A stretch of DNA of 64,000 nt, from NCBI GenBank assembly GCA_017654735.1, contig JADPYG010000092.1, positions 62,001 to 126,000 on the forward strand, read 5' to 3'. The notes beneath the pieces were generated by a model, which saw only the letters and a program-made list of their open reading frames with translations, was not told the origin of the DNA and did not search any database. The position numbers and the translations under genes were made by a program. Source of the DNA: Vishniacozyma victoriae. Taxonomy: Eukaryota; Basidiomycota; Tremellomycetes; Tremellales; Bulleribasidiaceae. Within the stretch, counting starts at the first letter, position 1. Each line of letters begins with the position of its first letter. Positions 60,608 through 64,000 of the stretch are shown one piece after another.

Positions 60608-63253
60608 CTAGCAAGCCCATAACCTAACCAACCCATCCGCTCCAGCAGTAACAAACACATTACCCTCCCCACTTGCAATACCACATACCCCCTCTCCTCC
60701 TTTAACTCTATGACTCTCGATATCCTGAATACTAACACTCTTGACAAGGTCCCATATTCGGATATTACACGTACTTGACCCAGAGATGATTCCAGTTGGG
60801 GAAGCAGGGTTAAGAGCGAGGGAGGTGATAGGTGATGGATGGGCGAATATCGTTTCTTTTGGTTCGACTTTAGTTGATTCGGAAGAAGTATCGAATAAAC
60901 GTAGGTGGCCATCTTCGTAGGCTGCTACCACGATTGGCATGGTCGGGTGAGATAGGACAGCGTTGACTCTCGATTCGACGGACGCTGGGCATCAGCTCCC
61001 TCCTCATATATAGCATAAGGGGACTTACAGAAAACAACTTCTTTGACCTGTTTCTCGACATTATACAATTGTACCTCACCCCCACTAGTCCCAATCAAAA
61101 CTTTATTGTAATCACTCTGATAGATCCCCAAACACGTAGGAATCCCAACAAAGTCCCCGACAGAAGTAGTTAAAGTCCAAGGACGTCCAGCTTCACTAGT
61201 CCAGATCTTGACAGTTCCATCGGCACTAGCACTGACCAGACGATGGGTAGAAGGTCCAGGCGATTGGTTTGGTAGTAGACATAGGTCCCAGATCGCTTCG
61301 GTATGTCCTACTAGTTTTTGGATTGAGAGTGAGGGGTCGTACGATGAATATGGATCGTGATCGTGTGGCAAGAGTTTCCAGATTCGGATTGTGGAATCTA
61401 AAGAAGCAGAGAAGACCTGTTTGAGTTCGGGAGAAGCTGTAACAGAGGTGATGGCGGCAGTGTGACCGCGGTAAGTCATGAGTGATTCATTCTCTTTCGT
61501 TGGTTCCCTGCTATCAGTACTGTCTTTTTCTCATCCGTCGTATTCTTGACTCACCTTGATCTCGGACGGGCAGAGGATATACGTGACAATTCCACATTCC
61601 AGAGCTTGACGGTATTATCATCACCTCCAGTGACCAAATACACTCCCTGACCCCTGACAATCGCAACAGACCTCACAACATCCAAATGACCTTTGAGAGC
61701 AACTTTTTGTTTCCACAATTTAACAGATCCAGGTCCATCCACGACTTCCTCATCGTCAAGTGTAATCTGAGTGAATGAGCCCTCTTTTCCATGTTCTGAT
61801 CGTTCTTTTTGAGCCTATCATTAGCTAAATCCTCGAATAATGACTCGACTTACCCGTTCAGCACGTTCATTGGCAGTCTGGAGTTCCTGCCTCCAGGCAT
61901 TTTTGCTTTCTGGACGATAAATGGCCGTCAAAAGCTGTTTCGACTGTTCTGGGTATCCCATCTCCCCTTCTTCCTCGGGTAATGATTTGGTAGTGACGAG
62001 AGGCGATGAAGGCGGTTTGGAGGATTCCGTGACCGCCGTCAAATGTGTTTTTGGAGGAGCGTCTGGTGGAGAAGTCTCTTGAGTACCATTCACGAGTGAT
62101 TCTTCTTTAGGACGTTCAAACATGGATGGAAGTGCTCTGTTGGGTAATGCTTTTGTAGGTCTTTCTGGTTCGTGGATCGGTTCAGAATTGGATTTCGGGT
62201 CCATCGACTCGGGCTCATCTATCAGTGGTCGAGGTGGGAGGGGGTTCAGAGCACCCGGTGAAGTGAGATATGTGATTTCCTGTAGACACCTAAATGTCAG
62301 AAGGTGCTTTTGAAAGAGGACGTACTGCTTGAGATATTCCCGACTTCGTGCTCGAGACTTTGGATCTCGAGGGACAGCACCGACACTCTTCCAGGTATTG
62401 ACACCGTGATTCGAATCACTCGATGATTTGGACATGGCAGACATTTTGGATGATCCAGCGTGGCCATTTGCTTTACGTTCTACCATTAGCTTCGCTTTAT
62501 CGCGGTCTTGGATAAGCTCACCGCCATCATCACGATCACTAGCACCACTACCACCACTATCGCTTCCTTCCTTTTCGTTGTTACTTGATCGATCGTCTTC
62601 TTGTAAGGTCGCCATTTTGCTAGGAGCAATTGCGCTGGCTTTACCGGTGGTTCCGACTGATTTTGTCCTATTCATCAGCTTAATCGCAACGGAAGTGCTA
62701 GCTGACATACCTTTCCTGCCGAAGAGCAAATTCCAACATCTTGACCCGCCTTAGTAGATCGACTTTGAGGTTCTCTGCTGACCGGCGTTGACCTTCGAGA
62801 AGGGCTATACGGGCCTAGATGTTAGCCTAGTAATTTGTGAGAAGGCCGGTGAAGCTAGAGGAGACATTGACAAAGCAATTCGACCCTCTAGCCTGCCCAC
62901 CTCCCGCACAAATGACCTACCCTCATTTCCGCCCGTTCAATCTCCCATTCATTCCTATCCCTCTCCCACCGCCTCCATTCCGATTGTAGATAATGTAATA
63001 CCGAAGCCAAATTCATCTCCCCTCCTCCCCCGTTTGCTTCAGGTTGCGCCTGAGCAGGAGGGAGCGGTTGAGCTTGAGGTTGTTGCTGCTGCTGAGGTTG
63101 AGATTGGTTCAATGACCGCAGATCATAGGCCGGTAACGAAGCTCCTGGACCTTGTTGGTATATATTCCCTTGGTTTGGCGATTGCTGTTGTTGCTGACCG
63201 TGAATATTCCGTGGAGGGGGGTAGGAAGGTTGATAATTCCTTGAAGGGAGCAT
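60608..63253 (-). CDS. Striatin, STRIPAK scaffold (Far8/Pro11-like)
   Basis: A regulatory B'''-type subunit of PP2A that scaffolds the STRIPAK complex, controlling mating, septation and hyphal fusion in fungi. The start MLPSRNYQPSYPPP is followed by a Gln/Pro region. The caveolin-binding/coiled-coil part is NLASVLHYLQSEWRRWERDR, EWEIERAEMRARIALLEGQR and LLRRVKMLEFALRQER. The conserved RSREYLKQCLQEITYLTSP segment comes after an intron. A long disordered middle leads to WD repeats: GHLDVVRSVAIV...GGDDNTVKLW, GHTAAITSV...SLDSTIRIW, GHTEAIWDLCLL...SADGTVKIW and three to four more, ending TAGADGLVRLWAC. The length of about 790 residues is normal. The in-frame TGA 33 bases upstream supports the start. 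Confidence 0.93.
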
Positions 63254-63759
63254 CGTGGATTCCTGAGCCTGATCGGGTGGTTGTCAAGAATATGTTTTGG
63301 ATAGAGTAGGTCGGAGTGGCATGAAGGGGCGTGTAGAGTGCGGGGCGAGGGCGAGGGCTCGAGCTCGTGTGAGCTATATGCTAGTTGAGCGAGATGGGCG
63401 GTGTTCGGGTGTAGCCACGATGCGATATCCTAATGCTATATGCGAGTTCACCCGTGTATGGTCTGATGGCAGGGAGTTGTATGGTATGGTATATACTATT
63501 ATATACCTTGCACTGACTGACTCTGTCTTGTCTCTGTACCTACTCTAGCAGTGACGTCGCGGGGTTACAGTATTATGGGAAGCGGGGTTAAGGGTCAGTG
63601 TAAGAGTGTGGCACTCATATTAGTCATCATAGTGACATATCTCTAACTTTGTTTGGACGCGTTGTATCGTCCGACTTTTGGTTTGTCGAGATAAAAGAGT
63701 AGTACTGGGGCAAGGTACATAGACTAGTAACAACGTCAACGACATCAACACCGATCAAG
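63254..63759. promoter_or_regulatory. Divergent region between striatin and ERG11
   Basis: 506 bases with no ORF of note. AGATAAAAGAG at 63689-63699 is the best TATA-like site for ERG11. I looked for a sterol regulatory element (ATCACCCCAC-like). The closest is GTTCACCCGTG near 63446, which is weak. Confidence 0.35.
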
Positions 63760-64000
63760 ATGTCACCTTCCGCTATCCAATCTTTCGCCCAGCCTTTGTT
63801 GGATACATTCCTCGATTTGCCCCTCTACGCACGAGTACTAAGTATCATCGTCGGATTCCCAACAATCGCCATCGCCCTCAATGTCCTCACACAGCTCGTA
63901 CGTCCATTCTGAATCTCGGTGAGATATGAGCTGATAAGTAGGTACTTCCAAGAGACCCTACGCTCCCCCCTATGGTATTTTACTATATCCCCTGGTTCGG
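63760..64000 (+). CDS. ERG11: Lanosterol 14-alpha-demethylase CYP51, 5' part only
   Basis: A cytochrome P450 of ergosterol synthesis in the endoplasmic reticulum, the target of azole antifungals. Exon 1 (63760-63897) encodes the membrane anchor (LYARVLSIIVGFPTIAIALN). A 44-base intron follows (63898-63941). Exon 2 begins VLPRDPTLPPMVFYYIPWFG, the proline-rich hinge and start of the CYP51 fold, close to Cryptococcus Erg11. The window ends inside this exon, so heme and substrate motifs are not visible. Confidence 0.9.

Overview
The window reads as nuclear DNA of a basidiomycete yeast, most likely a tremellomycete close to Kwoniella or Cryptococcus. The reasons are genes cut by many 40-60 base introns with GTRAGT-type donors and CTGAT/CTAAC branch points just before the acceptor, pyrimidine-rich leaders, and a gene set typical of that group (DEP-RGS protein of the Crg1 type, ERG11, striatin, SPO11, a CsbD-like stress protein). 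The genus is an inference. I count about 22 convincing protein-coding genes, two or three broken ones, and no tRNA, rRNA or intact transposon. Most gene models were spliced by hand and checked by reading frame.

Layout. 0-12 kb: a serine/threonine-rich protein with a degraded 2-oxoglutarate oxygenase-like domain (+), cytosolic GH2 beta-mannosidase (-), aldo-keto reductase AKR-1 (-), a short polyproline ORF (+), a formin-type GBD/FH3 protein without FH1/FH2 (+) and a small unknown protein (-). 13-24 kb: remains of a GH3 glycosidase tail and an MFS sugar transporter, AKR-2 (-), a divergent forkhead factor (+), a truncated secreted ferritin-like protein (+), and DNA polymerase eta (-). 24-45 kb: a membrane hybrid histidine kinase (-), the mitochondrial calcium uniporter MCU (+), RVB1 (-) sharing a promoter with mitochondrial ribosomal protein bL34m (+), HID1 (-), the Ash2/Bre2 COMPASS subunit (+) and a DEP-RGS regulator (+). 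45-64 kb: xylitol/sorbitol dehydrogenase (-), a questin-oxidase-like protein (+), SPO11 (+), an arrestin-like protein (-), pyridoxal-reductase-like AKR-3 (+), a CsbD-like protein (+), the choline-transporter-like PNS1 (-), striatin (-) and the first two exons of ERG11 (+), cut by the window edge.

Most of the window is ordinary euchromatin. The most interesting signal lies outside the genes. Three unrelated aldo-keto reductase genes, spread over 47 kb, carry the same promoter word. AKR-1 and AKR-3 share an identical 18-mer (AAAGTGGAGGGTGGAGGT) in the same orientation, upstream of a TATA box, and AKR-2 has three tandem AGTGGAGG copies. This suggests a local co-regulon for carbonyl detoxification or metabolism. 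Other points are a decayed sugar-utilisation locus at 13.35-14.83 kb, complementary GGCC-rich repeats flanking two MCU exons, and several stop-free introns with lengths divisible by three.
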